NCBI GenBank assembly: GCA_029257065.1 | Contig: JARIDA010000076.1 | Span: forward strand, 1 to 55,897 | DNA from: Tissierellaceae bacterium | GTDB taxonomy: Bacteria; Bacillota; Clostridia; Tissierellales; Tissierellaceae | Reading direction: 5' to 3' | DNA length: 55,897 nucleotides | In this document: positions 18,210 to 27,243 of the stretch, in pieces | How positions within the stretch are numbered: the stretch's first letter is position 1 | How the letters are laid out: each line of letters starts with the position of its first letter | The notes under the pieces: generated by a model | Told to the model about the DNA's origin: nothing | What the model saw: the letters and a program-made list of their open reading frames with translations, nothing else | The model's database searches: none | Translations under genes and position numbers: made by a program

Positions 18210-19748
18210 TTATTTAAATGATACTGTAGTAAGATCTATGAATCCTGTAGGTTCAATACTAAATCCTTCTACATATGGTTGTAATCCTGCATTGTAGCTA
18301 TCCCAGTAAGTAAATACTGATACAGCGTCATCTACAATTATTTGTTGAGCTTCTTGGTAATATTTATCTCTTTGCTCAATATCCTGATTCTCTCTTGCAC
18401 CTAAATCAAGCAATTCATCTACTCTATCATTTTCATAGAATGATCTATTTCCACCTGATCCTAAGTTTTTAGAATGATACAATCCACTAATTCCTTGATC
18501 TGCATCAGCTGTACTTATTGACCAACCTAACATATACATATCTTGAAGTCCTGTTGCTGTATCATCTAGATAAGCACCCCACTCAATTGTTTTAAGTGTT
18601 AAATTTATACCTACTTCTCTTAGTTGTGCCTGAATCATTTCAGTCATTCTAACTCTTATTTGATTATCATTTGTCCATAACTCAGCCTCAAATCCATCTG
18701 GATATCCTGCTTCAGCTAATAATTCTTTTGCTTTCTCTGGATCAAACTTATAATCTTCTATTTCAGGATTATGTCCTAATAAACTATCGTTTAATACTTG
18801 TGTTGCTGGTGTTCCTGATCCTCTTAATATTATTTCTATTAATTCTTCTTTGTCTATTGCATGGTTAATTGCTCTTCTTACCCTAACATCATTAAAAGGC
18901 TCTTTAGCTGTATTCATTCCCATATATTGTATGGAGAATGCTGGTGAAGTATAGTAAACTAAATTTTCATCTTCTTCTATTCTGCCTTGATCTTCTGGAT
19001 CTACTTGGTAAATTATGTCTACTTCTCCAGTTTCTAATGATATAGTTCTATTATTAGCTTCTGGTATTACTTTAAAAGTAATTGTTTCCATATACGGAAG
19101 TTCTCCGTGGAAGTCATCATTTCTTTTAAGAACTATATTGTCTCCAGCTTTCCAGTCTTCTAACATATATGGACCTGTACCTATAGGTTTTTGTCCAACA
19201 TCTTGTCCAGCTTCTTCTGTTGCTGCCTTACTCATAATTCCTGTACTATTGTGAGCTAAATGCGGAAGCAATGCTGCAAATGGCTCTGAAGTTTTTAATT
19301 TAAAATTATAGTCATCTACTATTTCAATACTCTCAACTAAACCTAGCATATGAGCTACTAATCCAGTTTCTTTATATCTTTCAATAGTAAATTTAACATC
19401 TTCTGAAGTTAATTCATCACCATTATGAAATTTAATTCCTTCTTTAAGTTTAAAATTCCAAGTTAAACCATCTTCTTCTACTTCCCAATCTTCTGCTAAT
19501 GATGGTACTATATTCATATCCTTATCAAAATCTACTAAATTATCGAATATATGCCTAAATACCCTGGATGATGGTTGGTCATTTGAATCCTGTGGATCCA
19601 GCGTAGTTGCATCTGCTCCATGCCCAACTATTAAATCTGTCCTATCTCCTCCAGCAGCAGGATCATTTCCTCCTCCACATGCTGTTAGCGTTAATACTGC
19701 TACCATAAGTAATGCGATCAATGAAAAAACTCTTTTGTCTTTGTACAT
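18210..19748 (-). CDS. Oligopeptide-binding lipoprotein, SBP_bac_5 family, paralog 1
   Basis: 512 aa. A lipoprotein signal peptide (MYKDKRVF, hydrophobic core, lipobox LTACGGG with Cys near residue 24) anchors it on the outer face of the membrane. The mature part is a DppA/OppA type-C cluster protein: PQDSNDQPSSRV, the family motif KLKEGIKFHNGDELTSEDVKFTIER, GTGPYMLEDW, and the lobe-II motif AEAGYPDGFE. It captures peptides for the OppBCDF permease encoded downstream. Two paralogs lie immediately upstream. Start ATG with a G-rich ribosome binding site (GGGGGG, eight bases upstream). Confidence 0.93.
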   Translation of the reverse strand: MYKDKRVFSLIALLMVAVLTLTACGGGNDPAAGGDRTDLIVGHGADATTLDPQDSNDQPSSRVFRHIFDNLVDFDKDMNIVPSLAEDWEVEEDGLTWNFKLKEGIKFHNGDELTSEDVKFTIERYKETGLVAHMLGLVESIEIVDDYNFKLKTSEPFAALLPHLAHNSTGIMSKAATEEAGQDVGQKPIGTGPYMLEDWKAGDNIVLKRNDDFHGELPYMETITFKVIPEANNRTISLETGEVDIIYQVDPEDQGRIEEDENLVYYTSPAFSIQYMGMNTAKEPFNDVRVRRAINHAIDKEELIEIILRGSGTPATQVLNDSLLGHNPEIEDYKFDPEKAKELLAEAGYPDGFEAELWTNDNQIRVRMTEMIQAQLREVGINLTLKTIEWGAYLDDTATGLQDMYMLGWSISTADADQGISGLYHSKNLGSGGNRSFYENDRVDELLDLGARENQDIEQRDKYYQEAQQIIVDDAVSVFTYWDSYNAGLQPYVEGFSIEPTGFIDLTTVSFK

Positions 19749-19837
19749 ATTAGTAACCCCCCTGTTTAATTTAATATATTGATATAGTTTTCTAAATATT
19801 TAGTATTTTCAATATATTGTTTTTTTAATTAAATTTC

Positions 19838-19846
19838 ATTATACCA
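19838..19846 (-). promoter_or_regulatory. Second promoter candidate (extended -10) for binding protein 1
   Basis: On the minus strand TGGTATAAT forms an extended -10 (TGn plus TATAAT at 19838-19843), about 90 bases before the start codon at 19748. No good -35 accompanies it. It would give a shorter leader than the promoter at 19981. Apart from these two promoters and a terminator, the 373-base stretch 19749-20121 has no gene that I can see. Confidence 0.5.
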
Positions 19847-19980
19847 TAGTTTCCAACCAAATAAAAGTTTTTCTTTCAAACTCTCTTTTATAACTATGAT
19901 AATTTGATAATCTTCTATATATAATATTTTAATTTGAATTTTTAAAAATATTACAATTTTCAGAATCATCATTTTTTAGT

Positions 19981-20009
19981 ATAATATAACTTTAATTTAT
20001 CTTTGTCAA
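19981..20009 (-). promoter_or_regulatory. Strong sigma-A promoter for binding protein 1
   Basis: On the minus strand a perfect -35 TTGACA (20004-20009), a 17-base spacer, and -10 TATTAT (19981-19986). The leader to the start at 19748 would be about 225 bases, AT-rich and without an obvious riboswitch. Confidence 0.75.
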
Positions 20010-20051
20010 GCTTATTTCTATTTTATATATTTTGTTTTCCCATTGTATAAA

Positions 20052-20083
20052 AAAAGCTATTAGTCAATTGACTAATAGCTTTT
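20052..20083 (-). terminator. Terminator of binding-protein gene 2 (perfect palindrome)
   Basis: A 32-base perfect palindrome (AAAAGCTATTAGTCAA and its complement) with A/T runs on both sides, so it could act on both strands. It separates the binding protein 3-2 unit from the binding protein 1 promoter. Confidence 0.8.
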
Positions 20084-20121
20084 TATAATCTACCCATACA
20101 TTTTACCGTCTTTATTATCCT

Positions 20122-21654
20122 TTATTCTTCGAAATAAATACCACTATAATCATTTGCTCCTGATGGATGCGGTCTAAATCCTTTAACATATTTTTGCATT
20201 CCAAAAGTGTACAATTTATTCATTATTAAAACATCTGGTGCATCTTCCATAATTAACACTTGTGCTTCTTTATAAAGATCTGACCTTTTTTCTTGATCTT
20301 TTTCTCCACCAGCTGATTTTATTAATTCATCTACTTTTTCATTTGAATAAAACATTCTATTTCCTGCATCTCCATGGTTTTCAGTTAAATATCTTGAAGC
20401 TAAACCATTTTCAGCATCACCTGTTGAGTTAGTCCATCCTAAAATAAACATTTCATGATGTCCTCCACCAGTTACTTCTAAATATTTACCCCATTCCATA
20501 ATATCAACATTTAAATCTATTCCTACATCTTTTAAATGAGCTTGAACCATTTCAGCAATACTTATTCTAAGTCCACTATCATTTGTTACTATAGTTGTTT
20601 CGAATCCATTTGGATATCCTGCTTCAGCCAATAATTCTTTGGCCTTTTCTGGATTATACTCATAAGCTTCAAGCTCAGTATTTGCACCAAATGCATCTTC
20701 TTGTAATGGTGCTTGTGCTACTTTTGCAGTACCTTCCATTACAACATCTACTATTTCTTCCACATTGATAGCATAGTTTATTGCCTTTCTAACTCTTATA
20801 TCATCAAAAGGCTCTTTAGCTACATTAAATCCAATATAGTCAACACCAAATCCTGGACCTTCTAGATATTCTAAGTCATCATTATCCATTACTCTACCTT
20901 TATCTGTTGGATCTATATCTATTACTAAATCAACTTCACCAGTTTCTAAAGCTATAGTTCTATTTGTTCCTTCTTGTATATTTCTAAATACCATAGTTTC
21001 AACTTTTGGTGACTCTCCATAGTAATCATCAAACTTTTCTAAAGTTATACTATCTCCTACAATCCAGTCTTTAAATTTGAAAGGTCCTGAACCTACTGGT
21101 TTTTGTCCAAAATCCTCTCCAATTTCTGTTACTGATCTCTCATTTAACATTGCTACACTTGAATGACCTAAATGAGCTTCTAGTGCTGCAAAAGGTCTTT
21201 TTGTAGTAATTTGAACTCTGTTATTATCAAGTACTGTTACTTCATCAATAGCTTCTAGTGTATGAGATACTTCTGGTGAAGACATATGTCTGTCTAGTGA
21301 AAATTTAACATCTTCTGGCATTAACTCATCACCATTGTGGAATTTAACTCCTTCTCTAATTGTAAATTCCCAATTTAAATCATCTACCTGTTCCCATTCA
21401 GTTGCTATATCAGGTTGTATTTCCATATCTTCATCAAAATAGATCAATCTACTATAAATTTGTCCATTAATTTGACTTGATACATTATCATTTTTACCAT
21501 GTGGGTCTAAAGTTGGTGCATCTGCTCCATTTGCAATAATAAGCTCTGTTTTATCACTAACATCTATATCACTGCCTCCACCACATGCGGTTAATACAGT
21601 ACTAACTAACATTGCTAAAGCTACTAGCAATAAGACTTTTTTATTCTTAAACAC
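20122..21654 (-). CDS. Oligopeptide-binding lipoprotein, SBP_bac_5 family, paralog 2
   Basis: 510 aa. Signal peptide with lipobox LTACGGG (Cys near residue 24). Same architecture as its neighbours: DAPTLDPHGKND, the REGVKFHNGDEL segment, GSGPFKFKDW, VAKEPFDDIRVRKAINYAINVEE, and AEAGYPNGFE. More similar by eye to paralog 3 than to paralog 1 (shared VRKAINYAI/VRQALNYAV blocks and the YSGIYFEE / KNVYFEE C-termini). Start codon GTG at 21652-21654 with AGGAGTG upstream. It lies 28 bases after paralog 3, so cotranscribed with it. Different paralogs probably favour different peptides (inference). Confidence 0.92.
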   Translation of the reverse strand: MFKNKKVLLLVALAMLVSTVLTACGGGSDIDVSDKTELIIANGADAPTLDPHGKNDNVSSQINGQIYSRLIYFDEDMEIQPDIATEWEQVDDLNWEFTIREGVKFHNGDELMPEDVKFSLDRHMSSPEVSHTLEAIDEVTVLDNNRVQITTKRPFAALEAHLGHSSVAMLNERSVTEIGEDFGQKPVGSGPFKFKDWIVGDSITLEKFDDYYGESPKVETMVFRNIQEGTNRTIALETGEVDLVIDIDPTDKGRVMDNDDLEYLEGPGFGVDYIGFNVAKEPFDDIRVRKAINYAINVEEIVDVVMEGTAKVAQAPLQEDAFGANTELEAYEYNPEKAKELLAEAGYPNGFETTIVTNDSGLRISIAEMVQAHLKDVGIDLNVDIMEWGKYLEVTGGGHHEMFILGWTNSTGDAENGLASRYLTENHGDAGNRMFYSNEKVDELIKSAGGEKDQEKRSDLYKEAQVLIMEDAPDVLIMNKLYTFGMQKYVKGFRPHPSGANDYSGIYFEE

Positions 21655-21682
21655 TAAATCACTCCTATTTTATTTTTTGATT

Positions 21683-23209
21683 TTATTCTTCGAAATAAAC
21701 ATTTTTCAATACATGGGATCCTGCTGGATGTACTCTAAATCCTTTAATATATTTTTGCGTTCCAGCATTTACCATTTTATGAAATAATAATACATTTGGT
21801 GAATCTTCTAAAAGTATTTGTTGAGCTTCTTTATATAACTCTTTTCTCGTTTCAGGATCACTTTCTTTAGAAGCTGCCTTTACTAATCTATCAAATTCTT
21901 CATTTGAATAGAAAGTTCTATTTCCTGCCTCACCATGATTTTCTGATAGATATGGTGATGATAGTCCATAATCAGCATCTCCAGTATTTGCTGACCATCC
22001 TAACATAAACATTTCATGTTCTCCTCTAGCAGTTGCATCTAAATAAGCTCCCCATTCTAAAGTTTGGACTCTTGTATCTATTCCAATGGCTTTTAATTGA
22101 CCTTGGATTAACTCAGCAATTCTAACCCTAACACCACTATCATTGGTCATTATTGACGTTTCAAATCCATCTGGGTATCCTGCTTCAGCAAGTAATTCTT
22201 TTGCTTTTTCTGGATTATATTCATATCTTTTAACATCTGTTGTAGCACCAAATACATCTTTTTGTAGAGGAGTTAATGCAACTTCTCCATCTCCTTCAAC
22301 TACTGCCTCTATAATCTCTTCAACATTAACAGCATAATTCAATGCTTGTCTAACTCTTATATCATTAAAAGGCTCTTTTAAGTTGTTTAAACCTAAATAA
22401 TCCACTGAAAATGATGGCTCAGATATATAAACTAAGTTTTCATCTTCCGATAATTTTTTAATATCTATTGGATCTATATCGTAAGATATATCTATTTCAC
22501 CAGTTTCAATTCCCAATGTTCTACTAGTTCCTTCAGTTACATTTTTAAAAGTTAAATATTTAACTTTTGCCTCTTCGCCAAAATATTCATCATTTCGCTC
22601 AAGTTCAATACTGTCTCCTGTTGTCCAGTTAACAAATTTAAATGGACCTGTTCCCATTGGCCTTTGACCGTAGTCTTCACCTGCTTCTTCTACAGATTTT
22701 TGATTTAATATACCTGTACTACCATGACTTAAATGTGCAATTATAGCTGCAAATGGCTCATCTAAATTCATTATTATCTTATTATCTTCTATTACTTCTA
22801 CACTTTTAACCAATTCTAATATATGAGATACAGTTGGAGATTCCATATGTCTCTCAATAGTAAACTTAACATCTTCTGGTGTCAATTCATCACCATTGTG
22901 GAATTTAACTCCTTCTCTTATTTTAAATTCCCAAGTTAAATCATCAATTTGTTCCCAAGATTCTGCTAATCCTGGTTCAAGTTCCATATCTTCTGTTAAT
23001 ACTACTAAAGTATCATAAATTTGTCTCATAACTCTGGCAGATGGTTGATCGTTCCCCGCTTGTGGATCAAGTGTAGTTGCATCTGCACCTTGTGCTACAA
23101 TTAAATCTTCCTTGCTTTCAAGATTTGTTTCTCCACCACCACAAGCTGTCAAGGCAAGGGCTAATGATAATACTAATATTAATAATGATGCTCCTTTTTT
23201 AATGTTCAA
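21683..23209 (-). CDS. Oligopeptide-binding lipoprotein, SBP_bac_5 family, paralog 3
   Basis: 508 aa. Signal peptide with lipobox LTACGGG (Cys near residue 23). SBP family 5 motifs: DATTLDPQAGND, KIREGVKFHNGDELTPEDV, GTGPFKFVNW, AEAGYPDGFE. First gene of a two-gene unit with paralog 2, ended by the palindrome at 20052. The start is TTG at 23207-23209 with AGGAGTG eight bases upstream. The 213-base upstream gap has AT-rich promoter-like sequence but no clear consensus pair. Confidence 0.92.
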   Translation of the reverse strand: MNIKKGASLLILVLSLALALTACGGGETNLESKEDLIVAQGADATTLDPQAGNDQPSARVMRQIYDTLVVLTEDMELEPGLAESWEQIDDLTWEFKIREGVKFHNGDELTPEDVKFTIERHMESPTVSHILELVKSVEVIEDNKIIMNLDEPFAAIIAHLSHGSTGILNQKSVEEAGEDYGQRPMGTGPFKFVNWTTGDSIELERNDEYFGEEAKVKYLTFKNVTEGTSRTLGIETGEIDISYDIDPIDIKKLSEDENLVYISEPSFSVDYLGLNNLKEPFNDIRVRQALNYAVNVEEIIEAVVEGDGEVALTPLQKDVFGATTDVKRYEYNPEKAKELLAEAGYPDGFETSIMTNDSGVRVRIAELIQGQLKAIGIDTRVQTLEWGAYLDATARGEHEMFMLGWSANTGDADYGLSSPYLSENHGEAGNRTFYSNEEFDRLVKAASKESDPETRKELYKEAQQILLEDSPNVLLFHKMVNAGTQKYIKGFRVHPAGSHVLKNVYFEE

Positions 23210-23422
23210 AATTTATCACTCCTAATTTAAATTTATTATATATAATAACTATTTAATTGGATATTTAATTTTTAATATTAATCCATTTTCTACTACTCAT
23301 TAACATTAAAAATCAAGAGATTTAAATCAAATAAAATTGGCATGTATAGGTTGAATTTAAAATTCTTTTGATGACCAATTCATATTATAATAATCTCTAA
23401 TCCATTTCAAATAGATATTTTT

Positions 23423-23959
23423 CTATTTTAATTCATTTTGTAACTCTGTTATTGATTTTTTAGTTATATCTTTTCTATCTAAATCTAACATTTTTATTGC
23501 TCTATCTAAATCAGATTTATCTTTCACTTCAATCTCCATATAAGGAAAAGGATATGTCTTCTCATCCCATATATCCAAATCGAATCTAATATTATCTATC
23601 TTATAAGAGATTCTCTCTTTATACCCAATATTAATAATATCATATCCTAACTCTTTGAATATTTTCAATATATTTTCTTTTTCTTTTATATCTGAATTTA
23701 TCTCTAAATTTTCTCTTAACTTTTCACCTTTTAAATCTTTTTTAAATGTTAATGTCATCTTTTCAAAATCATCTATTAAAGATTTCGTCTCTCTTATTCT
23801 TAAATATCCAGACAATTCCTTCTGAATATATTTTTCTTCTGTATCTATTATAGTATTTATTTGTCGTTCTTTAGCAATTAATTTTGCTCCTAAATCTTTT
23901 AATTTTTCTTCCAATTTATTTAAGTCATTATTTAAAACTTTAACTTCTAATTCTATCAT
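23423..23959 (-). CDS. CYTH-domain protein (class IV adenylate cyclase-like / triphosphatase)
   Basis: 178 aa from the ATG at 23957-23959, four bases after the nagB stop. The family hallmark ExExK is at the N-terminus (IELEVKV). Later charged strands of the triphosphate tunnel are visible: YLRIRET, TLTFKKD, ENLEI, IRFDLDIWDE, PYMEIEVKD. The CYTH superfamily includes CyaB cyclases, thiamine triphosphatases and inorganic triphosphatases; sequence alone does not say which. It is cotranscribed with nagB. Confidence 0.8.
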   Translation of the reverse strand: MIELEVKVLNNDLNKLEEKLKDLGAKLIAKERQINTIIDTEEKYIQKELSGYLRIRETKSLIDDFEKMTLTFKKDLKGEKLRENLEINSDIKEKENILKIFKELGYDIINIGYKERISYKIDNIRFDLDIWDEKTYPFPYMEIEVKDKSDLDRAIKMLDLDRKDITKKSITELQNELK

Positions 23960-23963
23960 CTCA

Positions 23964-24692
23964 TTATCTACCCCTATAAGCCTTTTCATCTACTATTACA
24001 GTAACATTTGGATGTATTCTTAAAAAAGATACTGGTAACTTTGTGGTTACTCGTTTCTCATTTAAAAGAGCATTTATAGGCTTATGCTTATTAACCCCAT
24101 TGGCCATTAATATTATTTTTTTAGATTTTAATATTCCAGCCATTCCCATTGTAATAGCAGTTTTAGGCACATCATCTATTGATTCAAAAAATCTTGAATT
24201 AACTTCAATTGTTGACTGGGCAAGATTGGCTATATTAGTACATGTATTTAAATATTCACCAGGCTCATTAAATGCAATATGTCCATCTTCTCCTAATCCT
24301 AGTAACATTAAATCTATTCCTCCAGATTCTTCTATTCTCCTATCGTAATCTTCACAAAATTTTTCTAAATCAGTTGCTTTTCCATTTGGTATATTAATAT
24401 TCTCTGATTTTATATTGATATGATTGAAAAGATTTTCATTCATAAAACATCTATAGCTGCTTTCATCTTCTTCAGACAGACCAATATACTCATCTAAATT
24501 AAATGTTACAACCTTACTAAAATCTATATTGTTATTTTTATATTCTGCTATAAGTCTTTTATATAATCCTTTTGGTGTACTTCCAGTTGCTAATCCTAAA
24601 ACTATTTCTGGATTTTTATTTATCTCATCAATGTACATTCTACAAGCCAATTCGCTCATTTCATCATAATCTTTTGATATTATTAATTTCAT
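23964..24692 (-). CDS. nagB: Glucosamine-6-phosphate deaminase
   Basis: 242 aa from the ATG at 24690-24692; a GTG three codons upstream is also possible. It converts glucosamine-6-phosphate to fructose-6-phosphate plus ammonia. Motifs: LGLATGSTPKGLY (phosphate loop), FNLDEYIGL (catalytic Asp), LLGLGEDGHIAFNEPG (catalytic His and Glu), and VTTKLPVSFLRIH. The C-terminus carrying the allosteric site in E. coli is short. No nagA or PTS gene is adjacent. The upstream phosphoesterase ends 12 bases before the ATG, so the three genes 25400-23423 form one operon. Confidence 0.95.
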   Translation of the reverse strand: MKLIISKDYDEMSELACRMYIDEINKNPEIVLGLATGSTPKGLYKRLIAEYKNNNIDFSKVVTFNLDEYIGLSEEDESSYRCFMNENLFNHINIKSENINIPNGKATDLEKFCEDYDRRIEESGGIDLMLLGLGEDGHIAFNEPGEYLNTCTNIANLAQSTIEVNSRFFESIDDVPKTAITMGMAGILKSKKIILMANGVNKHKPINALLNEKRVTTKLPVSFLRIHPNVTVIVDEKAYRGR

Positions 24693-24704
24693 ATTTTCCA
24701 CCCT

Positions 24705-25400
24705 CTATATGATTTTCTTAGGCTTGAATTGAATAAAATCACTAGCTACACAATAATATTCAATGCCATCTATATTTCCTTCTCTTATATATTTATGTCC
24801 TTCTCCATGTAAATGGCCATAGACACATATATCTACATTGTATTCCTTCATTATCTCTGCAAATTCATTTGGTGTTGAATCTGGATTAAAAGGAGGATAA
24901 TGCAGCATTACTATTTTAGTCTCTACTTCCTCTTTAAGTGAGTCTAAAGATAATCTTAATCTATTTAATTCTCTTTTAAAAACCTTAATATTATGTTCAT
25001 TGGATTCCTTCTGTTCTTCTCCTAACTCTGTATTACCCCAACCTCTAGTCCCAAAAATTCCTATATCTTTATAAACAAAACAATTATTTTGAATAAAATC
25101 AATTGTTTTGAAATTAAAATCATTGATTTTTTTTAAGCTACTCCACCAATAATCGTGATTACCTTTTATCATAATTTTTCTTCCAGGTAATTTTTCTATT
25201 TTCATTAAATCTACATATGCATCTTCATGTCTTAATGCCCAAGATATATCCCCAGGTAAGAGTATTAGAGAATCCTCTTTTATCACTTCTTTCCAATTTT
25301 TTTTGATCTGTGCCTCATGATCTTCCCAATTGCTCCCAAATATTCCCATTGGTTTTTCACCTGTACTATCAAAATGTAAATCGGCAATTGCAAATACCAA
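24705..25400 (-). CDS. Calcineurin-like metallophosphoesterase
   Basis: 231 aa. All five metallophosphoesterase blocks are visible: ADLHFD (D-x-H), LPGDISW (GD-x-x), IKGNHDYWW (GNHD), MLHYPPF and YGHLHGEGH (GH-x-H). Single-domain and cytoplasmic; substrate unknown. Start codon TTG at 25398-25400 with GAGGTG five bases upstream. First gene of the unit that includes nagB and the CYTH protein. Confidence 0.88.
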   Translation of the reverse strand: MVFAIADLHFDSTGEKPMGIFGSNWEDHEAQIKKNWKEVIKEDSLILLPGDISWALRHEDAYVDLMKIEKLPGRKIMIKGNHDYWWSSLKKINDFNFKTIDFIQNNCFVYKDIGIFGTRGWGNTELGEEQKESNEHNIKVFKRELNRLRLSLDSLKEEVETKIVMLHYPPFNPDSTPNEFAEIMKEYNVDICVYGHLHGEGHKYIREGNIDGIEYYCVASDFIQFKPKKII

Positions 25401-25473
25401 TACATCACCTCATCTTATCATTTATTTTGTATATTTTTTTCTCACAATTTTAATTATATCATAATTTAAATTA

Positions 25474-25519
25474 ATAAAGCGATAAAACCTTTATAATTAA
25501 AGTGATTTTATCGCTTTAT
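25474..25519 (-). terminator. Terminator after the isochorismatase-like gene
   Basis: A 14-base stem (ATAAAGCGATAAAA and its complement) enclosing an 18-base loop, right after the stop codon at 25524. The T tract after it is weak. Confidence 0.55.
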
Positions 25520-25523
25520 CCAT

Positions 25524-26156
25524 TTATTTTATTAATTTTGATAGTTTTTTAAATTCAGGTGTCCCTGCTTTTTCCATAATATCAAATAACACTGTTTCTG
25601 TATTAGTTATATTTATCCCCATATCACCCATTATATTTAATCCGTTCTTAAAATTAACTGTATATCTTGAATTTACACCATCTCTTGGAACAAAAACATT
25701 ATATCCATTGTATCTAAGATCTCTTGCAGTTTGATATACACATACATGTGTTTCCATTCCCACTATTATTATATTGCTTCTCCCTATATCTTCTAAATAT
25801 TTTTTAATGTCTTCATAGGCAGAATAATTAATTTTTTCAACAATAGTTACATCTTCATCGAAATTCTCACTTATTTCCTCTAAAGTATTTCCCAATCCTG
25901 CTGGGTATTGTTCAGTAGCTATTATTGGCATATCATATGTTTTTGCCATTTCTATTAATATATTTATGTTTTTAATAGACTGTTCTTTGAATTGCATTGC
26001 TGGAGCTAATTTTTCTTGTACGTCTATTATAAGCAATACAGTATCATCTTTTTCTATTTTTGGATATTTTGTTGATATTTTATGAATTTTCTTACTACCT
26101 TCGTCCTTCATATTATCAAGTTTTTCTTTCAAATTATTCATCATATCTTTATTCAT
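25524..26156 (-). CDS. Isochorismatase-family cysteine hydrolase
   Basis: 210 aa. The catalytic triad is visible: Asp in LLIIDVQEKL near residue 45, Lys in VEKINYSAY, and Cys in GMETHVCV with the cis-peptide-forming residues before it. The family includes nicotinamidases, N-carbamoylsarcosine amidases and YcaC-type hydrolases; the substrate is not predictable here. A lysine-rich 35-residue N-terminal extension precedes the fold. It is 16 bases downstream of the degenerate PfkB-like gene. Confidence 0.85.
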   Translation of the reverse strand: MNKDMMNNLKEKLDNMKDEGSKKIHKISTKYPKIEKDDTVLLIIDVQEKLAPAMQFKEQSIKNINILIEMAKTYDMPIIATEQYPAGLGNTLEEISENFDEDVTIVEKINYSAYEDIKKYLEDIGRSNIIIVGMETHVCVYQTARDLRYNGYNVFVPRDGVNSRYTVNFKNGLNIMGDMGINITNTETVLFDIMEKAGTPEFKKLSKLIK

Positions 26157-26172
26157 TTTATCCTCCCTAAAT

Positions 26173-27099
26173 TCAATTTATTCTATTGATCTTTTCCATA
26201 ACTAAATTGGCCATATCTTTTTTTATATTATTCATTCTTATATTCATAATATCATTATTATTATATGAAATATTATATGCATAGGCTAATTTAAGTGATA
26301 TTTCTAGTTCATATTCCCTTATTAAACCTATCAATATGCCTGCAATAAGTCCATAATTTTCTTTATTTTCAAAGTCAATTTTATTCTCTTCATCCGCAAT
26401 AAAATATGACTGCTCTTTTGATGAATACACTAAACCATCTTCATATAGATTTACCAATACATTTTTTGCACCTTTTCTTAAAATATAATTATTAGCTGCT
26501 GCTATAGATTCTTTTGTATCTAATATTAGATTTGAAATATTTTCCAAAGATTTTTTTGACATTATTACAATATATGGATTTTCTTTAATAGCTATTAAAT
26601 CCTCTTTATTATTGACTTCTAATATATATTTTTTGTTTTTTATTCTAGCTATTTTTGCTAATTTCTCATGAATATTTTCCAATAAACCTTCTGGTACTCT
26701 ACTTGATCCAATAATATATTCGTGGTTTTCTAAGAGGGAATCATATCTATTATAAAACATAGTTATTTCTTCTTTGGTTATTCTTGGGTCAGGACTTTGA
26801 ATTATAGTTTTCCTATTATTTTCTTTAATAGTTATACTTTCACTAATTAAATCTTTAATTAAAATAAATTCATGATCAGTTTTGTCAGGCAAACCTGATA
26901 AGTATTCTCCATTTCCCGATCCTAAAAATCCTGTTAAAAATGTTTTTTCGTTAAATACATTTAGAAGCCACTCCAATATAATCCCTGTACCCCCAGGATA
27001 TTTAATAGATTCTTCTATTATATTTTTTTTATTTAATATTAATTCTTTTGTCTTTATCTCTTGTTGAATAATGGGATTAAAATCTATATTCAGAATCAT
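26173..27099 (-). CDS. PfkB/FruK-like sugar kinase homolog lacking catalytic motifs
   Basis: 308 aa, the length of 1-phosphofructokinase. Ribokinase-fold landmarks remain recognisable: ILNIDFNPI at the start (FruK has LNPSID), YPGGTGI at 34-40 (normally GGKGIN), TGFLGSGNGEYL near 56-67, and RKGAKNVLVNLYEDGLVY near 208-225. The signature that carries the catalytic Asp, normally GAGDSMVAG, reads NYGLIAGIL at 248-256, so the Asp is Leu, and the sugar-binding Asp of the N-terminus is Gln. Most likely a pseudokinase or a binding/regulatory protein. ATG start with GGGAGG upstream; no sign of frameshift or nonsense mutation. Confidence 0.7.
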   Translation of the reverse strand: MILNIDFNPIIQQEIKTKELILNKKNIIEESIKYPGGTGIILEWLLNVFNEKTFLTGFLGSGNGEYLSGLPDKTDHEFILIKDLISESITIKENNRKTIIQSPDPRITKEEITMFYNRYDSLLENHEYIIGSSRVPEGLLENIHEKLAKIARIKNKKYILEVNNKEDLIAIKENPYIVIMSKKSLENISNLILDTKESIAAANNYILRKGAKNVLVNLYEDGLVYSSKEQSYFIADEENKIDFENKENYGLIAGILIGLIREYELEISLKLAYAYNISYNNNDIMNIRMNNIKKDMANLVMEKINRIN

Positions 27100-27193
27100 C
27101 TATTTCCTCCCTGGCAATTAAAATACAAGTAATTATAACTATTAATCATTTACCCATAGTAAGATTATTTATTCTTTCTATAATTGAATACCT

Positions 27194-27237
27194 AAAAATA
27201 GTTAAAGGATTTATATATAAATCCTTTAACTATTTTT
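27194..27237 (-). terminator. Terminator after the MBL hydrolase gene (44-base palindrome)
   Basis: A perfect 44-base palindrome (arms beginning AAAAATAGTTAAAGG) ending in T runs on both strands, just after the stop codon at 27244. It can work on both strands. Confidence 0.85.
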
Positions 27238-27243
27238 CATTAA

